Shown here: one piece after another, positions 49,026-62,949 of the stretch
How positions within the stretch are numbered: the stretch's first letter is position 1
Layout: every line of letters begins with the position of its first letter
From: Cardinalis cardinalis
Lineage: Eukaryota; Chordata; Aves; Passeriformes; Cardinalidae
Assembly (NCBI GenBank): GCA_014549065.1
Contig: JACDOX010000009.1
Location: forward strand, 12,033,188 to 12,097,187
Length of the DNA: 64,000 bases
Direction of reading: 5' to 3'
The notes under the pieces: generated by a model
The model's input: the letters and a program-made list of their open reading frames with translations, nothing else
The model's database searches: none
What the model was told of the DNA's origin: nothing
Program-made: the position numbers and the translations under genes

Positions 49026-52000
49026 GAGGAACTAGTCTCCAGCAAAGGTACNGTTGTTTTGACTCATTTAAGATGTCTGAGTTTTGATATGAAATGGAAC
49101 ATATAATAGCAATCAGTAATCATTCATGCTTGTCACTCCTATAGAAAAAAAACCCCAAGTATTACTCGTAATGCACAAATGCATATTCATCTTTTAATAT
49201 CTACCCCGAGCCCACAGCAGTTTATATTTTTAAGTGCTCTGATGAGGTCCAAACCCACTGTTAAACAACATGGGAATTTAAGTGTAGACAAATATTTAAA
49301 ACAAGCCAATCTTTGAAGAAAAAGTGGTGAGGTGGGTTGTGGAGACCTTTTGACATATGAAAATGCATGAATGTGCATTTTTGATGCAAAAGTTGTTGAG
49401 ATTTTCTGTCACAAACAGCCCAAAACAAGTGCTGACACAGAAACTGAGGAATTTTAAACATTTGTCTTTCAACATTGTCAGCTTTAGTTCCTTGACATTT
49501 TGTTTTCTGTGACAGAAGAATAGTTTTGTGACAGTTATTCAGGATTTAATTTGCAAGCTCACAAAGGCCTGTAGCTGTGATGACAACTCATGAAAAAGNA
49601 AAGGAAGGTATTTCACATTTAGGTTTTTCAAATGTCCTGTCCTACTCAAATGTTTCGTCCTTCTCCTGTCTTCTCTCCCCACACACCCTACTCCGCAACA
49701 GCATCCCTGTATCTTTTGAAGTTATCTTGTTGCTTAGTGTCTCTAAATTTTCTCTCATGTCCAATACATTTCTGTATCAGTGGCCCCAGCTCATATGTNT
49801 TTTGTACCAGGAACACCTACTTTGTTCAGAAAGAGATGCCAGCTTGTTCTCTGTCATAACACCAAAGCAGTCTTGGAAGGCAATTCCATCCCTTCATACA
49901 CTTAAGTTGCATTGTTATTTGTGTAAAATAGCTTTGTCTCAACTGTATAGAAGTTTCTACCATGAATGATGCAAATAATATACTTTTTAAGGCCTCTTTT
50001 TCATTGCCATGACAAAGATGTGATCCAAAACACTGAAAATAAACATGTCATGGCTCCAGAGAAAAGCTGCAGNCAGTCATGTTTGTGTACCACTGGTGCA
50101 AGTTTCTTCATATAAATATTGAAATAGCTGTCTTTTTAACAAAAATGTAATTGTCAGTTCAGAATTCCAAAAAAGAGAAAAACATGCCATTTTACTTCTT
50201 GGTGACCAGCCTGATGCAAACACAGCACCATAGTTAAGCCTACCCAAAGCACTGGTCTCAGTGTCAAACCCCTCTGTAAGTCTGTGTAAATGTCTAATAC
50301 ACCCAAATGTTTTGAATCTGACTATAAAATGTTAGTTTTGAAAACAGTAGTGTTTGGTTTTCCATTAAATTGCTTTTCCACAANTGAAGCTTGGTCTACA
50401 TGACTAAATGGGAACGGTAATTTGTAAGCTGCTGTGTATCTTCAGTTCACCAGCATCTTCCTGCTCCCAGAGCAGTTTAAAAACAAAAGCGAAATAGTGT
50501 TTTCACTGCTGGAAGTCAGTACATGCTTCATTTAGAGCAGTTGTTCCTATTAGAATTTATTTCTGTGGAAAAAAAAAAGATAACACTATAATTAAGTGGC
50601 ATATGTATTTTGTAATTTTGTGATAAAAATAACATTAAAAAGAGATTCAGTTGTAAAAATGATATACTTTCTAAAAAACATGTAAACTGGAAAATAACTT
50701 TCACTTCTTCATCTCACTACCTGACATAGCCCCATTGAACTTGCTGTTAGAAATATTACTTGCATACTGAAAATATGTATCAAATTTAAGTTTACCTGTC
50801 CTGAAAATTGTATGAATCCTGGTATGAATTGTCATGAATACTGATGGTACCTAAATGTAGTTGCAGCCGTTAGTTTCTTAGTATTCAGCTAATGGTTAGT
50901 AGGCAAAATGTAACTTTGAAAGTAATCAAAACCTGTTGTGAATGAGCAACTATACCAATGAAAAATGGCAAAAGAGTTGGGATGTAGTCTAATAATCTCC
51001 AAATTGGTAAATTAAGCACATATTTATCAGAGTGTTTGTAATATTGTTGGTTTATATTCTCCAGTATTCAGACTAGCTAATTTAAAGCTACATAGGGTAT
51101 GTGTGTTGAAACTGCAATAGAAAGTATTGTGACTTGCAGCATACTCATAGCTGAATCATTTAGCTGAGAGAGCTTAGTGCATCTCAGGATTGAGGCTTTT
51201 TCCCTTTTAAAAAAGGGTTCTGGGCCAGATTTGTTGAGGATCGTATGCTGTGTCCTATAAGCATGCTGTTTACATGAACTTTCCATATAAATTCAAATTA
51301 AAGGAATGACTNTTCATCAGTTTTCCAGTCTCCTCAAAAGTAAGAAAATGTTCTTTAAGTTGCTGCTATTAAGTAGAAGGTACATAATACATCTGTTGAG
51401 TTAAATTAAAGATAGCTCTCATGTAAAGACTGAACATTAGGCTATTCTATGATAAAACATATTTTTCATGCTTCAAAGCTTCAGTAATGATTTCCAGATA
51501 AATAGGCAGAGAATGTTGCATTGCTGAATCACTTAATGTTATATTGTTTGTTGAAACTGATAGATGAGTAAGGCAATTTAGAGCTAACATTACTTGATGA
51601 AATCACCTTTCATTTTCTCTTTTTGGCTTTGAGTTTTTAAATTAGGATGATCATACACAACCAAAGAATTTTTTCCTTTCTCAATGTAACTTGTAATGAA
51701 TGTGTTATGTTGNGAACATCTATGTGTGCTGGGTAAGGCTGTGCTGGTATTGAATATTTTGTTACAACTTTAATAATAAATTCGAAGTTTATTTGTGCTG
51801 CTCATCTGTAGATTAATCTTCAAGCAGCTAAAAAAATTACAGTGAAATAGTGCTTAGCTACTGCTCAAAACTAATGTTTCAATCCTTTGAGGCCAGCTTA
51901 GGCCTTTCCTGCGACGATATACCCACACTTCTCCATACTTCTCCATTTTTGTACGATATATAGTTGTATGACTTTCTACCAAAGAAGTTTGTCAATGCAA

Positions 52001-55000
52001 AAAGTTAACATGAGGTCAAAGAAAGATTTAGACAAATTCCTAGATAAAAAAGAAAAGAAGGAAAAAAAAAGACCAAAGGCTAGAAAGCAGAGATNTAATG
52101 CTTCTGAATCAGAATGTCCCTAACCAGCAAATATTCTGGAGGCTTTGGAGTATTTCAAGAAGGTACCATTCACATGGTNGCATTGCACTTCCTCACTTTT
52201 CCTTATCATTTGCTGTTGAGTATCTGGGGAAAAAGTGTTGGATTCTGAACAGGTCTTTGNTTTGGTTTGATTTTACTGTTCATGCATTCTCACCCAGTCA
52301 AGGTGGACAAGGGGATATGAAATTTAGACATTTCCTTATGGGGAAAAGTGATTGAAAACTTTTGGTTACGCAACATTCAAGTGGATGTTTACTTGAATTA
52401 ATTAGCATTAACTCAATGTATGATGTTGATTATGAGATGGAAAAGTAATAGGAAGCAAAAATTTGTTATTTCCCAGTAATTTATTGTTTATGGTATATTT
52501 CAATATAATGTTAACATTGGTCATTCACAAATCATGATACATTGCTGAAGTTTGTTTATGATATGTAGCAACTATTGGGATAGTTTGTTTTAAATCTATT
52601 GCATAAGTGTAAACTATTTTTGTTTAAGAAAATGAAATGTTTTTCACTGAAGGTAGCTCAGAAGTGCCAGATTGATTGAAGATGATTGCTTACAGTATGT
52701 CTTTTATTTGTTCCCAGTTCCTCAGTTTTGGAGTTGAAGATGATGAACTCTCTATTTCTTCATTTGATTTCNGCTCTGAGATGCTCAGTCTTTTAGCTCA
52801 TTTCTGTTCAAGGTACANAGTGCTCCCTCTCTAGAATGGATGACTGTCACTCTTGGGGTTTTATTCAGACTTGAGTCTGGATTTCTAGCTTAGTCTGAGC
52901 ATGCATGAGCCTCTACTGTCATGTTCACTGAGTTCNGCTTTTGTTTCCATGCTCTATTAACCTGCAAGAGAGGTGAAGACCTGGTCTNAAGAGCATTTTG
53001 AAAAGGTGATGTCCAGTGCACAAAAGAAATTGGCAGTCCTGAAGGATGCCAATCGTGTGTGCATACAAGATATGTGAACACTTGAGCCTGAACTTATTAA
53101 TAAAGGAAGTGGTGCTGCACAGTGCCTTTGGTGCCTCAACCTTTTGCAGTGCCAAGGACAGGAAGGCAAACACTGCTCTAGAAGCTTTGGTGAAATGTGA
53201 CACAACTGCAGTGGGAGGGCAGCTGCAGATGGCAGCTGCACATAGTAACTATTTGGTCCATAAAATGTGTAAATTATTCATTTGTTTCATAGACAGATAG
53301 CTCTTCAGTTGTCCATATATAGGTTAAAATGAAAGGAATGTGTGGACAATATAGAATATACGTGGTTGCCATTCCAATTCTTTGTGTTTCCCCTTTTGGC
53401 AGTCAATACAATCAACATTGATTAAAAAGTCATACTATTAGTTAAGCAGATTTTTGATATTTCATTTGGAGTTGCAGATGTTTTAGTTGGGATATAAACA
53501 ATTACTCTATATGCTCTCTGGAAGCATATTATAAATTCAAAGATCAGTGAGTTGCAATGGAAAATAATTTTCAATACCTGAAATATATCATAGTCCTCTA
53601 ATGTGGTTTAGGTTTGCTCTCCTGACTGCCATAATCAGCACCAGGGATCTAGTTGGAGCTTGCCATAGGATTCTTTTTGGCCTCAGTGTACTCAATTTTC
53701 CTTCCATAAAAATCAGAGCAATTAGGAAGCAGCAGGGGACTGAAGTTGAATCTCATCCACAGGAGCAGAGTAAAGACTTTGTCAAGATGCAATCCTGTGG
53801 CAATCAGGACCACAGCCTACAAGAGTGAATAGTTCAGGGGGGGAATCCAAACCAAGGTATGAATCAGAGAAAGGTATTTTCATTTGTAAATTACATTTGT
53901 CAGTTTAATTTGTGGGTACCCACTGCAGTACCAGCCTAGCAGTCCCTTCCTCTTGCATATGTACATTCCATGCCTGAAGGTGGACAGTCTGCACAGAACA
54001 CCAAGTACTGTTGAGCAGAATGTAACAAAGAAAAGTTAAATCTTTAAGGGGTGCTAGCTCTCCTATTTCAAACATTAGTCTCTTATGAAGACTGTGGATG
54101 AAGAAACCACCTAAGAAAATGTTTAACTGCTCTCAGTATATCCAGGTTGCTTACTCAGAGTCTCTTGGAAGACCGCGAAGTGTTTATATTTGTTCTCTGC
54201 CATCACATACACCTTGTCTTCCACTCTGTCTGGCTATATGCTTTCACCCCCCTCCAAAAAAAGAAATTTTGTTATGAAAATGTAGTTAAGTATTGCTATC
54301 TTTTGAACAGTTGGAGCAAGAGTTCAAGGCTTCCTTTTGACTGGAAAGTGAAGTTAGTAAGTGGATTTTTTGGTGCAGAGGCCTTCTTCAGAAACTAGTG
54401 AAAAAAGGGACAGGTTTAATGTCATTAATGGGTGTGTAACCCTAGATATTTGTAGCATTTTAGTGAGATACANGTGACTGGATCAGTGTCAGCCTATTAA
54501 TGTGATGAGACTTCCTTTAGGACTTCTGAGAGCTAATCAACCATTCTTCTTCCTTGTGTGAATACATGTCATTTATACTGATCCAGATTATGAAGAAAAG
54601 GCAGATTTCGAAAGAAGGTGAAAGGAAATGACATCTTCTAAAAATTTGCTGAGGATGACACTAATAGTAACAGTATTAGGACCTGGATTGAAGAGGTCAA
54701 GGATTTTACTTGCCTGTGAGGAGTTTTGCAATTGACTATAATGAGATCAGGATGTCACCTTTGCAAGTGAAATTTTCACCTCTTTGATGAGCTGTTTGTT
54801 GTTGAAACAGATCAGATTAAGAGGAGAGCTTGTGAAAGCCCTGTTCAAGGTTGAGATCTACTGAAGACATGCATGGAAGACTGTAGTATACTCATTTTCT
54901 TCCCAGCCAAAGCAGAAATGGAATGAAGCCTGGAATCTGGGACTGGAGCGAGCAGCAATGGATTGTTCTTTGATTCATTAGCACAAACCATAGAAGCTGA

Positions 55001-58000
55001 TTCAATTTAGACAGGCAGTCAGAGAAGTGGAGGAGCTAGAAAAGTGTACAAAAAATAATTCCTGATTATTCTTTGCTGCCATCTTTTCCAAATTACCTTT
55101 AAATAAATTTAGCAGATTTTGGCATGCACTCTGGGTACATTTTCCCTACATCAAACTGTCTGCATGCTTCTATTCCCTCCATCACTAGTTTTCCTTAGTG
55201 ATGCCTAAATATAAGTTTGTAGCTTCTTCAGTGTACTCTGATTACATGCAAACAGAGCATGCTGGTATGCGTAGGAGATTTTTCTGGGCGTCTGGCAAAT
55301 GAAATCGTTTTTCTTTAGGCCACAGAGTAGCAACTGAGCTGCTTCCACAATTTCACTGCAATTTTTATGGGGAGTCTGTGNACAATGCCTGTGAGAAATC
55401 TGGAAAGGTTTTGTTGCATTGACTTTGTAGTGACAAATTGACTGTCATTTCTGACACAGCTTCACACATACCCTCAGAATGGTCATCCATACTTTTGAAG
55501 AGATTTGCTGGGATGTTGGTTGCCTGTGGAGTCTGTATGCGTCTTTTTTCTTTTTATTTCTGTGGAGTGTTTGTATTGCTGTTTTTGTAAAAAGAGACTG
55601 AGCTGGGAGAGACAGCAGGAGACACAACTGAGAGTCTTTTTCAGCTGACATTTGGACCATAATTTGGGTTTTATGCATAAAAATGTCCACTCTAAAGATG
55701 CTTCTGTTAGAGAATGAAGCAACATAATAAGTCCATTATCATGTTAAGACAGAAAAGATATGGATTTTTTCAGTGATTTCAGTCTAAGTATTTCAGGAGA
55801 GACAATATAAAAAGGCATATTTTTTTGTATTTTAAGGCCATAAATGTAATTAAAACAAATTAAAAGTAAACCACATTTAAAAAGGTTTTAAATACTGCTN
55901 GCTTGCTCTGATTGAGGGTGATTATCTTGCATAAAACTGATTAACTATGTGATATGTAACCTAAAGTGGTTTTCTTAAAATATCATAGGATTGCCTCATC
56001 TTTAGGTTGCCATTGCTGTGTTATGTATATGGCCATTTTATATTATTCACCTCTGTGAAAAAAAGAACTAAATAGCTTCCTGCTCCAAGTATGTTGAAAT
56101 CAATATGAGGAAAATACCAACATCTGTCATTTATGGAATGTGAATGAGAAGAGTCAATTCCAGAGTGAATGGGAAATGCACAGATAGGCAAGGTGAGAAC
56201 TGAGGTCTAATATATGTATCTTTTTTTTTGTTCATAATTGGTTTTAAGTCCAACATCATAACAGGATGTGGACTATGTGCTAAGCAGACATAAAGCAAAG
56301 CAAAGACAATTATTTTTCACCCTTAAAGCAGTTACTGTACATCGGTGCAATGATCCGTCAGATTTTTGTATGCAGGCTGTTATCCTCTTGTCTAGAGACT
56401 CTTCCCAGTAATGTTGCTGCTTCAGTTAGGCAAAGGAATAATTAACTGTACTGATCTTAACAGAACTGTTATTGCTGACACATAGCAAGGGAAAAAAAAG
56501 AGAAAATCTGACTTGCGTCAAGTTGAAAATGTGTTGGCTATTGGCTCAGTTTAATTATACTGAATTAAATCTAATTGCATATCGTCATTCAGGCCCCAGA
56601 ATTTTAATAGTAATTGAATTATTGTAAAGTTATAAGGCTGATTAAAAAAATTAATGTAAATTCTGTGGTACTTTCTCTGTAAAATTGAAATTTCTGGAAA
56701 AAACAAATACTGTTTAACCATTTTGGCGAGGAAGTTTTTGTCAGAAACCAGTAATTAAATATAGGGGATTAACATGAATAGAAAATAAACCTCACGGTTT
56801 TTCGCTTGTTTCATTTTATTATCTATTTATCATTTGTTATGAAAGAAGGTACTACTAACAATATTTCTGATTTAAAAGATGACTGCTACAGCTGAATTCT
56901 CTACATTTACCCTGGTATAGAATAGTGCTGGCTATGACACTACTAGAAGTAGAAATGTAGATACAATTTTTGTGCAGTACATAGAAGAAGCAATCCTCTC
57001 TGAACGAGGATTTAATTTGGTTTTGACCATTTTGCAGCTGGTTAATTGTTTAAAGTGAAAGTAATTCTGTAATGCATATTGCAGTTTGTACTTGAAACCA
57101 GTTATGTTGCATTCTACATCAGTCATTGAAAATTGTATTGATTAGACAATANAACCAGTGCTGCTAGAATAAATAAAGGATAAGTTAGGAAAGAAAAAAA
57201 TAAATTTCAATTTGCAATAGATGAGGAGACTCTTTAGCTTAGTAACTGCAATATTACTCAATGCTGTGGTTCTCATTTCCTATAGTAATAAACTGGAATT
57301 CTGCTACTTCAGTTTACATTGATTTTCCTTTTGCAATGCATCTGAAAATTAATAGAAGCTTTGCCTATTTTATTACAATTCTGTAAAAAAAGGAGGAGAA
57401 TTAAAAAAAGCATGTGAGAATAAAGCCAATNAAATCTTAATGTTTTAAATGGAAGTATTTCTGGGAAGCAAGNGAAAGCTTTGGAGTTGGATATAAAGGC
57501 TAACACAGACAATTGGCTTAGGCAAGTTCATCTTGGCTGATGGCAGCTATAATCACTGTCTTTAATAGAGAATTATCACTGGAGAGCAGTGGGAAGTGAA
57601 TATGTAATCAAAGAATGCTCTATCTCCATCCTGCCTGTCATACCAACACCTTTGGTACCATAGAAGAAAACATTTCTTTCACATAGGTATGAGATATATC
57701 ATGAATGAGAAAAATACTGAAAGATCTAATAAAGACAGTCTCAAAGTGAAAAATAAAAAGCCCAAACAAAAAAAAAAATCACATTTTAAAAATTTGAATA
57801 CCCATATGCCAATTGTGCTGGAAATGTATACAATATACAGACTTGAATAATTTATGCTTGGACAGACAATTGCATCAAATAATAGCAAAGCCTGATTGTT
57901 TCATGCTTTTTTTNTTGAAGCCCACTCTATTTTGGTGCTGAGCTTCTGATTAGAAGGAATCATCTTTCATGTTCCAGTGGAAATAAATCAGTTTCAGTAT

Positions 58001-58980
58001 TATAACAGAATTTATTCACTATTGAGTGCATAATTCCTGGAACAAGAAAGCATCAACAGGAGAGCCCTCCATTCTGTGCAAGGTTGTAAAATCTGCCATT
58101 TTGTTACAGATTGGGGTGTGTTTTCCCTTTTTTCTTATTACTGGCCCTCAGAAGGTAATTGCAGATTTTGTGTATAAGCCTTGGGGACGGTTTGGATAAC
58201 TGAATTGAATAATTGAAGTAAAGAAGCTGAAAGAAAGAAGGCACATTCAACATTTCACTTTTTGGAATAGTGAATTAGAGAGAAGCTGTGCCCTTATAGA
58301 AGCTATAAGAAAGACTTAAACTCTTCATTCCTCTCTAAAATAATTTCAATCTGCTGTTTCATCAGCATGATTAATGCAGAAAGAATGTTTGTTTCTTATT
58401 CAGATTCCAGCAACCNTCTAGCTACCGTGTCCAGTGGGCATAAATTCTATTTAGGTAAAGTGGAGTACTGTGACTGTGTGTAAGACATAAAATTCTATGC
58501 ATGATTGTTCATAAAAACTGGAATTCATTTTCCTAGGTGGAGAAATGTTAGATGCCACTCTAAAATTATGAATCTGAGTTTATTTGTGGNGAAATCGCTT
58601 GATTGTAACGCCAAGTAGGAACTTGTGTACAACTTTATATCCTCAGGATGCTCAGGCTTACATCCCAAGTTATGACAGCTTCCTGTAGGCTCATCAAGAT
58701 GGCCAAACATTTTTAAGAATGCAAGGTGTTGGCTATATTGTCCAACAATCCAATTAATTTTCTACTTATTTTCTTTCTTCTTCTGTGCCCAGAGAACACA
58801 GCTGGCNGTTATATTGGCCTGGGGACTATGAAGCCATGGATAATCTCAATAGTATTACCCATACACAATAAGGGGACAGCGCTGAGCNGGTATTGATACA
58901 GTCAGTGCTGGTATGAGACCTTCCAATGCATGGTGGTTCTTTCTTTTGTGAGTAAGGATGTTCTTCCTTACATTTTTTCC
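49026..58980. other. AT-rich stretch, probably intron 1 of the plus-strand gene
   Basis: No exon, RNA gene or recognisable transposon was found in this 10-kb stretch. Short open frames (for example 53046-53300 and 54147-54398) lack recognisable protein content or matching splice sites. 56500-56650 is AT-rich with several ATTA cores and has no repeat signature. The intronic status is inferred from the donor at 48354. Confidence 0.45.
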
Positions 58981-59295
58981 TGTAGGGGGATAGAATAAAA
59001 GAAAACAAAGATTGTGTAGAAAGTAATCTTACCCCTAAGGAGTTGTAGGTGGGCCAATTATCAAAGATTAGGAACAGGCCTGACTTTAACAGGCCACAGC
59101 CTGTAGCCAATGAGAAGAGGAGTGCTATAAAAGAGTGGGGTGGCTGGTTGAGAAGGGAACTGGAGTCAGTTGGCTACTGTGAGAAGAAGAAGGAGTCGGT
59201 GCTTGGAGGAGCTGCCCATGAGAAACACCAAGAAGGTATGAAACTTTTGCCGTGAGGAGACAACAGTATGGAACCCCTGTGATAAGATGATGACA
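58981..59295 (+). mobile_element. Solo LTR of an endogenous retrovirus, complete, with 5-bp target-site duplication
   Basis: The element is 315 bp, starts TGTAGGGGG and ends GATGACA, so it has TG...CA termini with a TGT/ACA terminal inverted repeat. It is flanked by TTTCC at 58976-58980 and TTTCC at 59296-59300, an exact 5-bp duplication. Inside are a CCAAT box (59107-59111) and a TATA box TATAAAAG (59126-59133) with ordinary 15-bp spacing. These fix the orientation as plus. No canonical AATAAA is present after the TATA box. No internal retroviral genes are present: it is a recombination-derived solo LTR. A resemblance to a known passerine LTR is from memory only. Confidence 0.88.
59107..59133 (+). 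promoter_or_regulatory. LTR promoter: CCAAT box and TATA box
   Basis: CCAAT at 59107-59111 and TATAAAAG at 59126-59133 within the U3 region of the solo LTR. Transcription would start about 25-30 bases downstream, near 59160, in the same direction as the inferred host gene. An alternative promoter or first exon is possible but no evidence of use is visible. Confidence 0.7.
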
Positions 59296-59300
59296 TTTCC

Positions 59301-60672
59301 CCACAGCTTTTTCCCACTCCCTGTGGCACCCTGAGTTCCAGCTGTTCCCACAGCTCTGAACAGAAAGTCCTCTACCAACCACAGATAGCGTGGACAAGTC
59401 TTAGCTTAATTTTTTTTTCCTCTTGGCCTGAATGATGCAGAATTTTGAATTACAGGCCTCTTAATTATTCAAAGTCATGAAGGGCAAAGGCAAAAGGAAA
59501 AAAAGCTCTTTTTTTCATGAGACAACTCCTGCTATGCTTGGCAGCCAAATCACAAAAACCTGCTGGATAAATGGGTTCTTCCCAGCTGCAAAATGTGCAC
59601 CAGCCACCATTCAGACTGCAACTTCTCGTGCTTTTTGTGTAATTTTTATGGAAGTCCAGTTACAGGGCTGGTGAATGTCTTTTTGCAGCCAACCAGTCTT
59701 TTTTCTGGTAGGAAGGAGATAACAACCAAAGCAACCCTGTCTTGACAGACTGAAAACAGTAAGCTTGAGCAGCACCCTGCCGTTTCTCAGCATGCAAGTG
59801 ATTACTAGCTCACAGCACACAGTTCTGGACCAGACAAGTATAGAATTTGGAGACAATGAGAGGCATGAGTGTCTTCTCAAGTGCCTTCCATGCTTGGTTC
59901 TCCATCCTTCACCTTTTATTGATGAAGGATGCTTAAGCAGCATGAGTACGTGCTCCTAGCATGGGCAGTCAGCAGTTTTTACCAGGTCCTGCCCATGTTG
60001 CACATTCAAAACNAGCTTAGATTTCCTCTTTAATCCTCAAGCCTCTGTTTCTCCAGGTCAATAACTTCCCACACGAGTCTGATCCTTTTCCTGCTCATGA
60101 GCAGGAGAATAGGTCTAAACATTGTCTGAGGTATTTAAAATATGGGGAAGTGAGCAGGTGTGATGTTTGGGTTTTCAGACTGAAATACACACTGGATAGG
60201 AGATCTAGAGAGAAAAATAATTTAAAGCAACTTGGTNTTGCTCCATCTTTATTGTGTTTTTTCCTAGACTGAACTGAATAAGTGGCTTGAAGCACTTAGG
60301 TTCCCTCCTTCACTCTGGAGTGGACACTTGAAACAAACAATTGTGTGCTCTGTTTGTTCATTACAATGCTGCTTCACTTGATAATCTGTCCCAGTCATAG
60401 CCAGGAGAGAGCTGACATAGCAACACCAGGAGTAGGATGGCTGTGTTTGGTCTGAAATCAAGCCTGGATGCCTTGTGTTGTAAGAAGTTTTCAGTTTTTT
60501 TTCTTTTTAAGTAGCTAAGCATCTACTGAGTGACAGAAAAGAGTAGAGAACAAGAATGTTGGAAGGGCTGGAGTCTCTAGGCCTGTGCTCTGGAGGCCAT
60601 GGTGGTACCTGAGTGTAGGACTTAATTGCCTGTCTTGTATGGTAGATTACAAGTCATTGTAGGTACACAGTT
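59301..60672. other. Stretch between two LTR-like elements, nothing recognised
   Basis: Moderate GC, no gene. A minus-strand frame at 59611-59943 is open for 110 codons but unrecognised. A 9-bp inverted repeat at 59903-59931 is within chance expectation. Confidence 0.5.
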
Positions 60673-60965
60673 TGTGGTAATTGGGAATGGGGCTGTGGCT
60701 GAGCCTCATCCCCAACTGGCTGCAGCTGTGAAAAGCAGGTGAAAAGTATTGAAAGTAATGAGGCATGGAGTGCCCAGGTGCACTGACCAATCACAGAAGG
60801 GAACAGAGGCCACACAGGCGCAATGCATCAACATGAGGGTATGAAAGATTGGGCTGAAGAACAAGAGGGGCAGATGCTTGCAGCCCTCTGTAGTGGTATG
60901 TTGTTACTCTGTATGGGCAGATGCTTGAAGTCTTCTGATGAGGTATGGTGATCCTCTGTATATCA
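60673..60965 (+). mobile_element. Probable LTR or LTR-derived repeat with internal tandem duplication (ends uncertain)
   Basis: It starts with TGTGGTAATTGGG and contains a near-palindromic hairpin at 60680-60715 (TTGGGAATGGGGCT against AGCCTCATCCCCAA, 12 of 14 pairs), then a CCAAT box in 'gaccaatcac' (60786-60790) and a TATA-like GGTATGAAAG near 60838. A 47-bp unit is then duplicated. This architecture resembles a retroviral U3 followed by R. I found no clear CA end and no target-site duplication, so it may be truncated or another class of repeat. Confidence 0.45.
60868..60961. repeat. Two-copy imperfect tandem repeat, 47-bp unit
   Basis: Units 60868-60914 and 60915-60961 both begin GGGCAGATGCTTG and end CTCTGTAT. 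They agree at 38 of 47 positions with no indels. Divergence of about 19% means the duplication is not recent, or belonged to the ancestral element. Confidence 0.8.
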
Positions 60966-62949
60966 TGGCCATCTCAACTGTGACATGTGCTGCTAGAATT
61001 ATTTTCCTCTTATCTTGAAGCTGGGGAAAGCTTGTGTCTTATCCTGTTGGATACAGGTGCTATGATAGATCTATCTGAATCTTCTTAATTCTCAGGATCT
61101 GCATAGCATGTCACATCTAGCTTTTTATTCTGCTGAATCAGATTAAGTTACTTTTACATATATCTAGCCTAAAATCTTGGTATCTCTGAGATGATTGTCA
61201 CGTAAGGGCAAGTTTGGGAGTGATGAGTGCAAAGGGACTGTTCTGACTTCCGGTGTCAACTTCCACGTTTTTACTGCTTGATCAGGTTCTCTAGGATATA
61301 TTTAAAAAACATGTGTCCTCTAGGCAGAACATATTTATCTTTACCCTTCAATTTCCTTCTTGCCTAACTGGCAAAAATTAGTATCTGTAGATGTGAACCT
61401 TGTCTAGTTCTTCCTTGGGATCTTAGGGGAAATCAATAAGCTCCAGGAAACTTGTCTGATGTCTCTGTGAATTTGTTTCTAGGCTGTGCCTCTGGTATGG
61501 GTCTGGAAGAAGGTCCTGAGGCAGGAAGAGGTTATCTGAAAGTAATTCTGGTGCTTCACTGAAGATGACCTTAGGATACACTACTAGGGTTTGTGGCNGC
61601 CTCTCCATGTTCTTCATAGAAGGGGCTGGTGTTACGTAAAGTGCTCACAATTTCTGAATACAGAACTTTTATAAACTTCAGTTTAGAATGTTTCCTTCTC
61701 CTGGAACACCTGACGTTANTCATGATCCTGATGTATGACCATGAAATATTACTGTTAGCAAAATTATGAATCCACATGTGGCCTTCCAAATGTGGTCACA
61801 TATGGCTCCCAGACCTNCCCTTGCTATATAACCTGCGGTACCCAGGCCTGTGCCAAGGGATTTCCTTTAGCAATGTAATGGCTGTTAGTCCCATTTTCAT
61901 ACATAACCTTTGGTAGAGGCTTGNTGAGGGGTAGGGGTGAGGTATGATGGCTTGGCAACGTGGCAACAAATCTTTTAAATCTTATTCCTTGAATTTTTTT
62001 TCTAGGAAGTTGTCTTTTAAGTGATATATAGTCTCAAATTGAATATTTGAGAAATTAGTGGAACACAAAGTATTTGACAAGTGTTATGGAAAGTCTCACG
62101 TCCATGAGAACATCAGTGAAGGACTTGTTAATGTTCCTTCTGCTTCTCTGTAGCTCCAAGGGGGTGGACATTGCTATCTTGAAGAGAGCACTTCTTTTCT
62201 TTGTTCAGAGTTATCATAACAAGTAATCCTTTCTCCTGTGGCATTTATGGATCCCTTCTNTCAGCTCTCATTTAGATTTGATACACCATCAAATGTTGAT
62301 ATGCAAGTTATGATATGAAAAATGACCACAATTTAGCCACTAAAAATGGCATAGATAAGTGACAGCACAAAGCTTTCTGTGTTTAAGTCAGACTTATGCA
62401 TCTAAATAATTTAAGACTCTTTTTAACAGTTTTCTTAGTTTTATAAGAGAAGATTCACCTACAGTTGCTAAAAATTAACAGTAAGCATATAACCAGATTA
62501 AAAAGAAAAGTGCTGCTTTACTTCTTTCCTCCAAGTGATCTTTAAATTTTCTGGATGAATGCTTTTTCCAAAATACAACTTTTGTCTTTCAAATTCGTCT
62601 AACTACCTGTTTTAGAAAGTATCTTTCTCCCAAGTAATTTCTCCTTTGTTCTGTGTCCTTTCTTGAAAGGATTGTACAAGAACTCATGCTGTGGTCACAG
62701 TTCCCTAGAGCAATTTCCACAGTATTTTGCCTTTATATCACAGTTGTTCTCTGATGAGTTGTTGCACCAAGCTGGATTACTTTTTCATATTTGTGGCTTA
62801 AATACTCATAGAGATTTCACTTTTCTTCTTGGGTGCTCCACAAGGCTATGAAGACTTTTTNCCCTTGTCATTAGTAAACCCATTAGTATTTCCTATAAAA
62901 GTCTTTTGATATCTGCAGTTTTGAATACTGCACCTTTTTAACNTGATTT
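60966..62949. other. AT-rich stretch, no gene recognised
   Basis: No coding exon or datable repeat was identified. Several pyrimidine tracts resemble splice acceptors but none leads into an open, recognisable exon. Confidence 0.5.

Noticed and set aside
47577..49045. Very long open frames (about 450-490 codons) on both strands across the second CpG island
   Set aside because: Each is bridged by the 280-N gap, where stops cannot be seen, and the flanks are GC-rich sequence in which stops are rare in all frames.
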